The translations under genes were made by a program, and so were the position numbers. From positions 434,001 to 498,000 of the forward strand of contig NZ_CP032098.1 of assembly GCF_003544935.1 (NCBI RefSeq): a DNA stretch of 64,000 bases, in the 5' to 3' direction. Below, piece by piece: positions 1 to 8,420 of this stretch. Source of the stretch: Malaciobacter molluscorum LMG 25693 (lineage in GTDB: Bacteria; Campylobacterota; Campylobacteria; Campylobacterales; Arcobacteraceae). The notes beneath the pieces were generated by a model, which had not been told where the DNA came from, did no database searches, and saw only the letters and a list, made by a program, of their open reading frames with translations. Position 1 is the first letter of the stretch; each line of letters opens with the position of its first letter.

Positions 1-2
1 AA

Positions 3-737
3 GTAAAACACCAAACAAGTTTATCTATACCAGAATGGAATTCAAAAATTGCAAAGTTTTCAAATAGTAATGGTGGTATTCTATATCAAAGTGCAAAAAC
101 AGACCCAAGTGCAGCAACAAAGATAGGATACTCATACTCAGAAGAATTAAAAGATTATGATAAAGCTATCAAATGGTATAAATACTCAAACTCGATGAAA
201 TCAACAGGAGTAAATTCAAATTATATGTGTTATGCATATCAAATGAAAAAAGATTATGATGAAGCAATAAAATGGTGTAAAAATGCAATTGATTTATCTA
301 ATAATGATGCTTTATATAGAATTGGTTACTTATATTCTAAAATAAAAAATTATGAAGAAGCAATTAAGTACTATGAGATATCATATGAAAAAACAAAAGA
401 TAAAATGTCTGCAAATAATATAGGATTTATATATCAAGAAAAAATAAAAGATTATGAAAGTGCAAAAAAATGGTATTTAATAGGGGTAAAAGAAAATAAC
501 ATGTCTTCTTTTCATAACTTATCTATGTTATATCATCACAATTTAAATGATGATTTAAGAGCAAGTGCCTACTCTATTGCCTTGATTAACAATAAGTTTA
601 CAAAAAGTTCAGTATTAAATACTTTACAAAAAACATGGAAAATACCAAACAATATAATCCAAAAAGGGTATGAATTACAACTAAATTCAGATGAATTTCC
701 AATAAAATATAAAGGAAAGTTAGATTTAGATGAATAG
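3..737 (+). CDS. TPR/Sel1-like repeat protein, 5' end outside window
   Basis: The reading frame is open from base 3 with no start codon that explains it, so this is the 3' part of a gene beginning before the window; the internal ATG at 195 is not the true start. The protein is made of 30-40 residue helical repeats with the pattern YDEAIKWCKNAI and YEEAIKYYEISY, typical of TPR/Sel1 solenoids that mediate protein contacts. It is a close paralogue of the next gene: the stretch from KTDPSAATKIGY onwards and the last 30 residues, ending KGKLDLDE, are nearly identical, while the middle repeats differ. Its stop overlaps the next start by 8 bp. By analogy with the neighbour it is probably an exported lipoprotein, but its N-terminus is not visible. 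Function unknown. Confidence 0.85.
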   Translation, partial: VKHQTSLSIPEWNSKIAKFSNSNGGILYQSAKTDPSAATKIGYSYSEELKDYDKAIKWYKYSNSMKSTGVNSNYMCYAYQMKKDYDEAIKWCKNAIDLSNNDALYRIGYLYSKIKNYEEAIKYYEISYEKTKDKMSANNIGFIYQEKIKDYESAKKWYLIGVKENNMSSFHNLSMLYHHNLNDDLRASAYSIALINNKFTKSSVLNTLQKTWKIPNNIIQKGYELQLNSDEFPIKYKGKLDLDE

Positions 738-1563
738 TGTGAAAATAGTAATAAATATATTAATAATAGCAATAATAAGTCTAAACTTAACTGCCTGTGA
801 AGATAATAAAAGTTCAAATAATAAAAAAGAAGAGAAAGAAGTTAAAATTACTCCTTCTTTGTCTATGCCCAATGTTAAAGATGAATATATAAATAAATAT
901 ATCAAACTAAGTCAATTATATGCTGCAAAAACAGACCCAAGCGCAGCAACAAAGATAGGATATGCATACTCAGAAGAATTAAAAGATTATGATAAAGCAA
1001 TCAAATGGTATAAATACTCAAACTCTATGAAACCAACAGAAGTAAATTCAAATTATATGTGTTATGCATATCAAATGAAAAAAAATTATGATGAAGCAAT
1101 AAATTGGTGTAAAAATGCAATTGATTTAGGTAGTAAAGAAGCCTTACTACTTTTAGGGAATGCATATGCAGACTCAAAAAATTATGAAGAATCTATTAAA
1201 TGGATAAAAAAAGCATATGAAAATAATAATCCAGATGCTGCAATTAATTTAGGTTATTCATATTCTAAAATTGGAGATTATAAAAATGCAGAGAAATGGT
1301 ATAAAATTGCAATTAAAAATGATGATTTTGAAGCATATAAAAATTTATCAACACTTTACAATGAAAAATTAAAAGATGATGTAAAAGCAAGTGCATATGC
1401 AATAGCAGTTATTGATACAAAATATACAAAATCTTCTGTTTTACGAGTATTAAAAGATGATATGAAAATCCCAAACAATATAATCCAAAAAGGCTATGAG
1501 TTACAATTAAATTCAGATGAATTTCCAATAAAATATAAAGGAAAATTAGACTTAGATGAATAA
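730..1563 (+). CDS. Sel1/TPR-repeat lipoprotein, tandem paralogue of the gene before it
   Basis: A 277-residue protein. The first 23 residues form a lipoprotein signal peptide with lipobox LTAC at 20-23, followed by a charged linker (EDNKSSNNKKEEKE), so it should be lipid-anchored outside the inner membrane. From about residue 60 it carries 4-5 TPR/Sel1-like helical repeats (YDKAIKWYKYS, YDEAINWCKNA, YEESIKWIKKA, YKNAEKWYKIA). The start ATG lies inside the end of the preceding gene (ATGAATAG overlap), and its own stop overlaps a small downstream ORF in the same way, so the three are translationally coupled. It arose by tandem duplication. Such proteins are often scaffolds or activators of envelope enzymes; no specific partner can be named. 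Confidence 0.85.
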   Translation: MNSVKIVINILIIAIISLNLTACEDNKSSNNKKEEKEVKITPSLSMPNVKDEYINKYIKLSQLYAAKTDPSAATKIGYAYSEELKDYDKAIKWYKYSNSMKPTEVNSNYMCYAYQMKKNYDEAINWCKNAIDLGSKEALLLLGNAYADSKNYEESIKWIKKAYENNNPDAAINLGYSYSKIGDYKNAEKWYKIAIKNDDFEAYKNLSTLYNEKLKDDVKASAYAIAVIDTKYTKSSVLRVLKDDMKIPNNIIQKGYELQLNSDEFPIKYKGKLDLDE

Positions 1564-1705
1564 AACAATTTATATAATAATTATATTAATAGCATTTTTT
1601 TCAACAAGATATATAATTCAGTCAAAACAAACTAATGAACCTGTTAGTTATGAAAGTATGAAATATGATTTGGATAATGTAAAAAATAATAGTAAATACA
1701 GATAG
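1556..1705 (+). CDS. small membrane-anchored ORF (49 aa) coupled to the lipoprotein gene
   Basis: ATG at 1556 overlaps the stop of the lipoprotein gene by 8 bp (ATGAATAA), the same junction that links the two larger paralogues. The peptide has a hydrophobic N-terminus (IYIIIILIAFF, residues 5-15) and a short polar tail ending NNSKYR. It lacks a lipobox cysteine, so it may be a single-pass membrane peptide or the surviving 5' end of a further decayed repeat copy. Its stop lies inside the terminator hairpin. I recognise no family. The conserved overlap makes translation plausible. Confidence 0.5.
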   Translation: MNKTIYIIIILIAFFSTRYIIQSKQTNEPVSYESMKYDLDNVKNNSKYR

Positions 1706-1742
1706 TAAAAATTTAAGGTTTTAATATAAAATTTTTACTATC
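1701..1742. terminator. bidirectional terminator between convergent genes
   Basis: A perfect 14-bp inverted repeat (1701-1714 with 1729-1742) with a 14-nt AT-rich loop. It spans the stop of the small ORF on the plus strand and the stop of lnt on the minus strand. Runs of T/A inside the stem would give a U-rich end in either direction. Confidence 0.7.
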
Positions 1743-2945
1743 ATTTGTCACATGGTATATGATTATATTATATTTTTTTGCATAATATCTCATAAGTATT
1801 TTTTGTAATGTAGGTTCGATTGATGGTGTAAACCAAGCATTATTTGATATTGCAATCATATATTTTGTGTCATTTAGATTTTCAAATATTTTATCAGTTG
1901 TTGCTTCATAACATATGGCATTTCTAAATTTGAAACCTTTTATGTTAAAATCAGTTGGTTTTTTGGCTTCACTATAATCACTAGCACCATCGTAAAATAT
2001 TTTGTTTATAAAATCTCTTAATATCTTAGGAAGAGGTATTTTCTCTCCAAATGGAACAAGAACTACTTTATTTGCAATTTGAACTTTGTCTTTTGAAAAA
2101 TAATATGAAGAATTGTAGTAATTATTTTTAGTATATGACATAGAACCAACTATAATATCAATTTTTTTAGCTCTTCTTTTTAGATAATTTAATAGAAATT
2201 CATCTTTATTAAGTAGTATTGGAAGAGAAGTTTCTGGTAATATTATTAAGTCATATTTCTCTTGTATTGCATAATCTATTTCATCCAAATTTTTATTTAT
2301 GATGTTTAATCTATTTTTTTTATTCCATTTTGTATCTTGATTTATGTGCATATTTGCCATATATATTTTTAAATCTGGCTCTTTAATTTTTATAGGTTTG
2401 CTATAGTTAAAAGCAAATATCAATGGAATTATAAATAAAGCTTTATATTTATTTTTTCTTGTTAGAAAAAACATAGAAACAAGTATTAAAAAGAAAGCTA
2501 ATTTTGAAGTTTGAAAATAAGAACTTTCAAATAATAATTCAAGTTTAAACCAGTTGAATCCAAATGGTTCTATAAAACTCAATGCAAATAATGCAAATAC
2601 TCTAAAAATTGGTTTTTTAATAAAATCTAATAGAAAAAAGAAAAAAGCAACAATAAGTCCAATTCCTATAATTGCTATTGGAATTAAATAACCAATATGA
2701 TAATAAACAAAGCTAAAAGGTATCCAATAAAACCATAAAATCCCAGTAAAAAAACCTGCTATTACTAAAGATAGCCTAGGAATAGAAAGAAGAAAGTATA
2801 TACCTGTTAATCCAATTATACTATTAAGGATTTTATAATTTATATCAAAATTTTGTAAGTAAATAAAACTGCTAAGCAATATTGCAGTTATCAAGCCTTT
2901 TATTATAATAGTTTTGTTAAAATTAATCTGTTTTACTAAAAACAT
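1713..2945 (-). CDS. lnt: apolipoprotein N-acyltransferase Lnt
   Basis: Adds the third acyl chain to the N-terminal cysteine of lipoproteins in the inner membrane, the last step of lipoprotein maturation. The 410-residue protein has several hydrophobic segments over residues 12-180 and then a nitrilase-like domain from about 190. The catalytic triad is visible: E238 in LPETSLP, K293 in ANKVVLVPFGEK, and C345 in NAICYEA. At 410 residues it is shorter than the enterobacterial enzyme (about 510) but near what I remember for Campylobacterota. It is divergent from yajC with only 28 bp between the start codons, so their promoters must reach into neighbouring coding sequence. Lipoprotein substrates in this window include LptE and the tandem TPR proteins. 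Confidence 0.93.
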   Translation of the reverse strand: MFLVKQINFNKTIIIKGLITAILLSSFIYLQNFDINYKILNSIIGLTGIYFLLSIPRLSLVIAGFFTGILWFYWIPFSFVYYHIGYLIPIAIIGIGLIVAFFFFLLDFIKKPIFRVFALFALSFIEPFGFNWFKLELLFESSYFQTSKLAFFLILVSMFFLTRKNKYKALFIIPLIFAFNYSKPIKIKEPDLKIYMANMHINQDTKWNKKNRLNIINKNLDEIDYAIQEKYDLIILPETSLPILLNKDEFLLNYLKRRAKKIDIIVGSMSYTKNNYYNSSYYFSKDKVQIANKVVLVPFGEKIPLPKILRDFINKIFYDGASDYSEAKKPTDFNIKGFKFRNAICYEATTDKIFENLNDTKYMIAISNNAWFTPSIEPTLQKILMRYYAKKYNIIIYHVTNDSKNFILKP

Positions 2946-2973
2946 AGAAAATACTTCACAAAAAGGAATTTAA

Positions 2974-3243
2974 ATGGCAGGAAATGCTGATTTAATAAGT
3001 TCATTATTACCTCTAGTTGCACTATTTGCAATTTTTTATTTTTTGATTATCAGACCACAGCAAAAACAAGCTAAAGCTCATAAGCAAATGATAACTGAAT
3101 TAAAAAAAGGTGATAAGATTGTAACAAATGGTGGCTTAATGGTAGAAATTATTAAAGTTGAAGAGACTTATTTAGTAGTTAAAAACCATGATAACACTGA
3201 AATGAAATTAATGAAAGATTTTGTTGCAAAACTTTTAGATTAA
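2974..3243 (+). CDS. yajC: Sec translocon accessory subunit YajC
   Basis: An 89-residue protein with a single N-terminal transmembrane helix (about 9-26) followed by the family signature LIIRPQQKQ (RPQQ at 27-30) and a small cytoplasmic domain ending DFVAKLLD. YajC associates with SecDF in the holotranslocon. The ribosome site AAGGAA precedes the ATG. It is the first gene of yajC-secD-secF; a 72-bp gap containing a strong hairpin separates it from secD. Length and position agree with the family. Confidence 0.96.
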   Translation: MAGNADLISSLLPLVALFAIFYFLIIRPQQKQAKAHKQMITELKKGDKIVTNGGLMVEIIKVEETYLVVKNHDNTEMKLMKDFVAKLLD

Positions 3244-3251
3244 TTTATTAT

Positions 3252-3281
3252 TTTAAAACATACAACTTTGTATGTTTTAAA
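3252..3281 (+). terminator. intercistronic hairpin between yajC and secD
   Basis: A perfect 13-bp stem (3252-3264 with 3269-3281) with loop ACTT, followed by TTTT. It has the form of an intrinsic terminator but lies inside what is usually one operon, so it may reduce transcription into secDF, act as an attenuator, or stabilise the yajC mRNA 3' end. Confidence 0.6.
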
Positions 3282-3315
3282 TTTTCTATGTACCTCAAAA
3301 AGCTAAGGAAAATGA

Positions 3316-4881
3316 TTGAAAATCTTAAATTATAGACTAGTTATTTTTATATTAAGTATCATATTTGGAATTGTTTTTTCACTTCCTTCATTTATGCAAA
3401 CAGACACTGGTAAAAAAATCTCTTTAGGATTAGATTTACAAGGTGGACTTCATATGCTATTAGGAGTTCAGACAAATGAAGCTGTAACTTCAAAGATAAA
3501 AAGTATAGCTACATCAATTAAGTATTTTGCAGATGATGAAGATTTATTATTAGAAGATTTAAGTATTGATAACGATACTATTACTTTTTCTATGTTAGAT
3601 AAAGATGAACTTCCAAAGATTGAGAAAAGTTTAGAACAAATAAGTGGATTAAAAATATCTGTTGATGGATTAAATGTAACTGTTAGTTTAACTGACAAAG
3701 AGATAGAAAGAACAAAAGATCTATCTGTATCTCAAGCAGTTGAAACTATTAGAAATAGACTTGATCAATTTGGTCTTGCAGAACCAACTGTTATTCGACA
3801 AGGTAAAACAGATATTGTTGTTCAGCTTCCAGGTATTAAATCTCAAGAAGATGAAAAATCTGCAAGAGAGCTTATTTCTAAACCTGCAAATTTAGAACTT
3901 ATGGCTGTTGATGAAGAAAGAGCCGATAGAGTTTATACGATGAGTGAAGCACAAGCTGCTGAATATGGAGATTTGATATTAGAAGATACAAATGATTCTA
4001 ATAGATTATATCTAGTAAAAGAGATACCTATTTTAAATGGTGAACAAGTAATTGATGCAAAAGTTGCTTTTGATAAATCAAATCAGCCAATTATTAATTT
4101 TACATTAAATTCAAGTGGTGCAAGAATTTTTGGTGACTTTACTGCTAAAAATGTTGGAAAAAGACTTGCTGTTGTACTTGATGGTAAAGTATATTCAGCT
4201 CCTTCAATTAGAGAAAGAATAGGTGGAGGAAGTGGTCAAATTTCTGGTGGATTTACAGTTCAAGAAGCTGGGAATGTAGCAATTGCTTTAAGAAGTGGTG
4301 CTTTACCTGCATCTGTTAAACTTCTAGAAAAAAGAAGTGTAGGACCAAGTTTAGGAGCTGATTCTATTGAAGCTTCAATGATGGCACTTATTTTAGGATT
4401 TGCTTTAGTTGTAGTATTTATGGTTGTTTACTATAGAAGAGCAGGTGTTATTGCTAATATTGCTTTAGTTACAAATATTTTTATTATTGTTGCAGTAATG
4501 GCAATGTTTGGTGCAACTTTAACACTTCCAGGTATGGCTGGTATCGTTCTTACAGTTGGTATGGCAGTTGATGCTAACGTAATTATTACTGAAAGAATTA
4601 GAGAGTTATTAAAACAGGGAATGTCTATTCCTAAAGCAGTTGAAGATGGTTATTCAAATGCAATGAGAGCAATCTTAGATGCAAATATTACTACTATTTT
4701 AGCAGCTGTGATTTTATATGCATATGGTACTGGTCCAATCAAAGGATTTGCAGTAACAATTTCTATTGGTATTTTAGCTTCTATGCTAACAGCAATTTTG
4801 GGTACGCATGGTATATATGATGCTCTTATGCCAAAAATATCAAAAGATAAAAATACTAAAAAATGGTTTGGAGTTAATTAA
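3316..4881 (+). CDS. secD: protein translocase subunit SecD
   Basis: A membrane subunit that, with SecF, uses proton motive force to complete protein export. In the 521-residue protein the first helix (about 7-25) is followed by the conserved LGLDLQGG (37-44), a large periplasmic P1 domain, and a block of five C-terminal helices (about 350-510) with the RND-like motif GMAVDANVIITERIRE. The start is a TTG at 3316 behind AAGGAA with good spacing; the nearby ATG at 3312 is out of frame and stops after seven codons. The stop overlaps the secF start by one base, giving translational coupling. Confidence 0.97.
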   Translation: MKILNYRLVIFILSIIFGIVFSLPSFMQTDTGKKISLGLDLQGGLHMLLGVQTNEAVTSKIKSIATSIKYFADDEDLLLEDLSIDNDTITFSMLDKDELPKIEKSLEQISGLKISVDGLNVTVSLTDKEIERTKDLSVSQAVETIRNRLDQFGLAEPTVIRQGKTDIVVQLPGIKSQEDEKSARELISKPANLELMAVDEERADRVYTMSEAQAAEYGDLILEDTNDSNRLYLVKEIPILNGEQVIDAKVAFDKSNQPIINFTLNSSGARIFGDFTAKNVGKRLAVVLDGKVYSAPSIRERIGGGSGQISGGFTVQEAGNVAIALRSGALPASVKLLEKRSVGPSLGADSIEASMMALILGFALVVVFMVVYYRRAGVIANIALVTNIFIIVAVMAMFGATLTLPGMAGIVLTVGMAVDANVIITERIRELLKQGMSIPKAVEDGYSNAMRAILDANITTILAAVILYAYGTGPIKGFAVTISIGILASMLTAILGTHGIYDALMPKISKDKNTKKWFGVN

Positions 4882-5852
4882 TGGAAATTTTTAAATCAAC
4901 TAAAATATATAACTTCATGGGAAGCAGACTTCCTTTTTTAGGTTTATCTTCAATTTTATTTATTGCATCAATAGTATTATTAGTTACTAAGGGATTAAAC
5001 TTTGGTATTGATTTTGCTGGTGGTACAATTGTACAGGTAAAATATGAACAAAAAGCTCCTATTTCAGATATTAGAGAAGTATTAAAGAAAAAACCAGCAT
5101 ATTCAAATGCAATTATTTCAAAATTTGGAAGTGATGAAGAGGTAGTTATTAGATTATCAGGTTCTTCATCTGATTTATCAACAGATATTAGTGATAAAAT
5201 TACTAAAGTATTAGCTCCTACTGGTAAGTTTGAGATAAGAAGAGTTGATATAGTTGGACCAAAAGTTGGTGGAGAATTGAGAGAAAAGGGTATTATGGCG
5301 CTTACTCTTTCAATTCTTGTAATTTTAGTGTATGTAAGTTTTAGATTTGAGTGGAGATTTGCAATTGCATCTATTTTAGCACTTATTCATGATATTACAA
5401 TTGCAATGGGTGCAATATCTTTATTTTCTGTAGAAGTAAATTTAGATATTTTAGCTGCATTATTGACATTGCTTGGATATTCATTAAATGATACAATTAT
5501 TGTATTTGATAGAATTAGAGAAGGTATTCAAACATCTAAAGAGACTCTTATTGAAAAAATTGTTAATGAATCAGTAACTAAAACATTATCAAGAACAACT
5601 TTAACTTCATTGACAACATTCTTTGTTGTTGTGACTCTGTTTGCATTTGGTGGTGAAATTATTCACGGATTTGCATTTACATTGGTTGTAGGTATTATTG
5701 TAGGTACTTATTCATCAATATTTATTGCTGCATCTTTCTTAGTTCAATTAAAATTCTCAATTACTTCTTTTAGAGCAAAAGAAGCAGAGAAAGTTAAAAG
5801 ACAAAAAGAAAAAGAGAGAATGAGAGCTATGTATGAGAAAGGAACAGTTTAG
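4881..5852 (+). CDS. secF: protein translocase subunit SecF
   Basis: The partner of SecD in the export motor. In the 323-residue protein helix 1 (about 20-38) is followed by FGIDFAGGT (41-49), a short periplasmic P4 domain, then five helices with the signature GYSLNDTIIVFDRIRE (199-214). It ends in a charged cytoplasmic tail rich in K/R/E. The start ATG shares one base with the secD stop (TAATG). A weak terminator follows and then a 400-bp non-coding stretch. Confidence 0.97.
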   Translation: MEIFKSTKIYNFMGSRLPFLGLSSILFIASIVLLVTKGLNFGIDFAGGTIVQVKYEQKAPISDIREVLKKKPAYSNAIISKFGSDEEVVIRLSGSSSDLSTDISDKITKVLAPTGKFEIRRVDIVGPKVGGELREKGIMALTLSILVILVYVSFRFEWRFAIASILALIHDITIAMGAISLFSVEVNLDILAALLTLLGYSLNDTIIVFDRIREGIQTSKETLIEKIVNESVTKTLSRTTLTSLTTFFVVVTLFAFGGEIIHGFAFTLVVGIIVGTYSSIFIAASFLVQLKFSITSFRAKEAEKVKRQKEKERMRAMYEKGTV

Positions 5853-5882
5853 GAGCGATAGCTTCTAAACAGCCCTTTTTTA
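5851..5882 (+). terminator. weak terminator after secF
   Basis: A 6-bp stem (AGGAGC/GCTTCT, one G-U pair) with loop GATA begins at the secF stop codon and is followed, after nine bases, by six Ts. It is short, so termination may be partial. Confidence 0.4.
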
Positions 5883-6021
5883 AATAATTCTACTTCATAA
5901 CAAAAAAATCACTCAGTCATTTACTAAAGTAAACTCCTTCATAATTTTTTTATTCTTCATTGACTAATTTTAAAAATTTAAATTTATAAGCTATCTCTCA
6001 AGACTTTGGAGAAATAGAAAA

Positions 6022-6201
6022 GTTTTTTGAAAAGGTATCGATTTATATTTTTAGGACAAAGATTTTATAAATAAAAAGCGTTAAAAATTGTAACTGTTTG
6101 AGACGAAGTCGAGTTTTACAATTTTAGCTTTGCGTGAATAAAATTCCAAAAAATATAATATTCGATACGATTTTTTATTTTACTTTTTATAAAAAAAGTA
6201 A
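6022..6201. repeat. nested long inverted-repeat element in the secF downstream gap
   Basis: The 407-bp gap between secF and the next gene holds no supported gene but contains a long imperfect palindrome. The outer arms are GTATCGA (6035-6041) with TCGATAC (6162-6168). They continue as TTATATTTTT (6043-6052) pairing with AAAAATATAA (about 6150-6159), then ATTTTAT (6062-6068) with ATAAAAT (6138-6144), AAAGC (6075-6079) with GCTTT (6127-6131), and AAAATTGTAA (6084-6093) with TTACAATTTT (6116-6125). The apex carries GAC-GAA-GTC. A second hairpin (TTACTTTTT/AAAAAGTAA) lies at 6180-6201. This could be a MITE-like element or a structured RNA; no transposase is near. Confidence 0.6.
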
Positions 6202-6259
6202 TAAAAGAATCAAAGGATGAAAAGAATATAATAAATAAAATGATTTATTTAGGAAATAG

Positions 6260-7450
6260 ATGCAATATAAACTTAATCAATGTAAAGAATTTTATAATAA
6301 TAAAAATATAAAAATAAAAAATATAGAACTCTATGAAGATAATGATAAAAGTATAGAGATTAATACGTTACCTGATTATAAATTTTTTAATGAAAGTCAA
6401 ATACTTTTTGAATTTTGTATTTTTAAAAATACCTTTAATATTGAAAATGGAGTGCATTTTTCATTAGGAATAAAAAAACAAAGAATAGAAATATTGTTTT
6501 TTAAAAATTGTATTTTTGAGAATAATATTAGATTGTTTAATGAATTAATTGAGTATGAACTAATATTTGAAAATTGTATATTCTTAGAAGAAGTGAATTT
6601 AGAAAAATCAATTTTTGAAAAGCACTGTGGTTTTTCTAATTCCATCTTTTTCAATGGTATTAATTTAAAAGATACTAGTTTTGATAGTAGAGTAAGTTTT
6701 CGTAATATAACTTTAAATACTAAAAATGAATTTAATCTCGAAGAAACATATATCAATAATAAAGTCGAATTTATAAGAATTTGTTCAAAAGATTTAGTCC
6801 AAGGAGAATATCTTGATTATAATTCTTTTTATAAGAGTATAGAAGAAAAAAAAGAAGAAAAATATTTAAATGTTAAAAACCGTGAAACTGCAAGAATTAT
6901 AAAAGACTCTTTTGAACAGCAAAACAACATAATAGAAGCAAATAAATATTATGCCTTAGAAATGAAAAAAAGAGAAGAAGAAGAATTAACAAAAGATTTA
7001 AAAGAAGGAAAAAACTTTTTTGAATGGCTAGTATTTAAAGTACACGGAATAAGTTCCAATCATTCACAAGATTGGCTATTAGCACTATTTTGGATTATCA
7101 GTTTTTCATTTTCAATAGGAACAATAACAAATGATTTTGAAGAATATCATATTAGTTTTCTAAATTTAATACCAGCTTTTTTTATATTTATAATGTCATT
7201 AATAATATCTAGTCTTGAAATAGAATTTAAAAATATTCTTCTCATAATATTTGGTTTTATCTCATATGGTTTGTATTCTATAATTAGTTATGATTTTAAT
7301 TTATATAATGTCGCAAATCATATTAATCCTTTTTCTGTGATGAATAGTTGGGATAATATCACTTTTTCTGAGTTAATATTTAAAGTTATTATCGCATACT
7401 TAATTTACCAATTCATCATATCTATTAGACAAAATACAAGAAGAAAATAA
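6260..7450 (+). CDS. pentapeptide-repeat-like membrane protein
   Basis: A 396-residue protein of unknown function. Residues about 45-170 contain degenerate pentapeptide-type repeats with F, C and N at regular spacing (LFEFCIFKN, LFFKNCIFEN, LIFENCIFLEE, GFSNSIFFNG), which predict a right-handed beta helix. A charged helical segment (about 205-245, containing IIEANKYYALEMKKREEEEL) connects to a C-terminal membrane domain with about four helices (270-390) that starts at ISSNHSQDWLLALFWI and ends IIAYLIYQFIISIRQ. That membrane domain is also encoded alone by the next gene. The ATG follows AGGAAATAG. I recall this architecture as common in Campylobacterota, with no established role. Confidence 0.75.
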   Translation: MQYKLNQCKEFYNNKNIKIKNIELYEDNDKSIEINTLPDYKFFNESQILFEFCIFKNTFNIENGVHFSLGIKKQRIEILFFKNCIFENNIRLFNELIEYELIFENCIFLEEVNLEKSIFEKHCGFSNSIFFNGINLKDTSFDSRVSFRNITLNTKNEFNLEETYINNKVEFIRICSKDLVQGEYLDYNSFYKSIEEKKEEKYLNVKNRETARIIKDSFEQQNNIIEANKYYALEMKKREEEELTKDLKEGKNFFEWLVFKVHGISSNHSQDWLLALFWIISFSFSIGTITNDFEEYHISFLNLIPAFFIFIMSLIISSLEIEFKNILLIIFGFISYGLYSIISYDFNLYNVANHINPFSVMNSWDNITFSELIFKVIIAYLIYQFIISIRQNTRRK

Positions 7451-7479
7451 TACATTTAAATTTTATTTAATCTAAAATC

Positions 7480-7488
7480 GTGATATAA
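7480..7488 (+). promoter_or_regulatory. extended -10 promoter for the stand-alone membrane-domain gene
   Basis: TGATATAAT (TGn extension plus the perfect -10 TATAAT at 7483-7488) lies 46 bp before the ATG at 7534. No good -35 box is visible, which fits an extended -10 promoter. Confidence 0.5.
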
Positions 7489-7533
7489 TAGAAAATAATA
7501 AAAAACCTAATAATATAACTTAGGAAAAAAACA

Positions 7534-8004
7534 ATGAACAAAGAAAAACTAATAAAATTCAAATACAACTTTGATAAAATATCTTCCAATCATGCAAAAG
7601 ATTGGCAATTAGCACTATTTTGGATAGTCTTGTTTGAACTTTTTTCTTCAATCTTTGAGTACGAGTTTGTAAATAAATCACATGAATATATCGATTTTAT
7701 ACCTAATGGATTTTATAAAGAGATTTTAATAGCAGGATTAGTTTTGCCTTTTATTTGGCTTTGTGTTTATAATCTTGTGTATATGAATAAAACGAATTTG
7801 ATTTATCTTGCTTTATATGGAACTGTTGGATTATATTTAATAATCACAGAAGATGTAACTTTTAATCTTTTACTTCATAATCTAAATCCATTTGAATTAA
7901 ATATTGGTGGAACAATATATTTCACAGTGCAACTATTTTTTAAATTGATAATTGCATATTTAATCTACAAATTAGTAGTTGCTTTTAGGCATAAAAATCT
8001 TTAA
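7534..8004 (+). CDS. membrane protein matching the C-terminal domain of the pentapeptide protein
   Basis: A 156-residue protein with about four hydrophobic helices. It begins with a short basic segment and the motif ISSNHAKDWQLALFWI, and ends with HNLNPFELN and LIIAYLIYKLVVAFRHK. All three elements are shared with the C-terminal domain of the preceding gene (ISSNHSQDW, HINPFSVMN, VIIAYLIYQFIISIRQ). It has no pentapeptide region, so it is a stand-alone version of the membrane module, either a product of domain duplication or a partner that assembles with the full-length protein. It appears to have its own promoter (TATAAT at 7483). Function unknown. Confidence 0.8.
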   Translation: MNKEKLIKFKYNFDKISSNHAKDWQLALFWIVLFELFSSIFEYEFVNKSHEYIDFIPNGFYKEILIAGLVLPFIWLCVYNLVYMNKTNLIYLALYGTVGLYLIITEDVTFNLLLHNLNPFELNIGGTIYFTVQLFFKLIIAYLIYKLVVAFRHKNL

Positions 8005-8075
8005 GGTTTAAAAGCAATACTTTAGTATATTTTGGCTATTATATATCCTTATTTATAAATCTCAAAAGGAATAAT

Positions 8076-8420
8076 ATGGATTGGGGTAAGGTTACTTATA
8101 TATTTTTCTCACTCATGTCTCTTACAACAACAGCAGGGTTTATCTACGAACCAAATGCAGTGGCACTATTTTTAGCTGCTGGGGTAAATGTAATTTCTAC
8201 AATTTTGAAAATTGGTGTAAAAAATCTATTAGCAGCAGAACTTCTTGCTAGTTCTTTAGTTGCAGACCTACACTTAATTCCTGCGTTTATGGTATTAACA
8301 TTTATTGGTGATGAGAGAATGGCAACTGCTTTAGCAATTGGTGCAGTTGTTGCAAATGCTTTTTCAATAGCATTAGCATTAATAGAGAGTGCAAAAAGTC
8401 AAGATAAGGATATTTATTAA
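8076..8420 (+). CDS. small conserved integral membrane protein (DUF6394-like)
   Basis: A 114-residue protein with four predicted hydrophobic helices and few charges apart from the C-terminal KSQDKDIY. It sits directly before leuS and its stop shares a base with the leuS start (TAATG). I recall a protein of this size at the same place between secF and leuS in Helicobacter, and believe it belongs to DUF6394, but I could not check. No catalytic residues stand out. Coupling to leuS suggests co-expression, not a shared function. Confidence 0.8.
   Translation: MDWGKVTYIFFSLMSLTTTAGFIYEPNAVALFLAAGVNVISTILKIGVKNLLAAELLASSLVADLHLIPAFMVLTFIGDERMATALAIGAVVANAFSIALALIESAKSQDKDIY

Noticed and set aside
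195-737. Taking ATG 195 as the start of the first gene
   Set aside because: The frame is open back to base 3 and the upstream codons match the paralogue downstream, so the gene begins outside the window.
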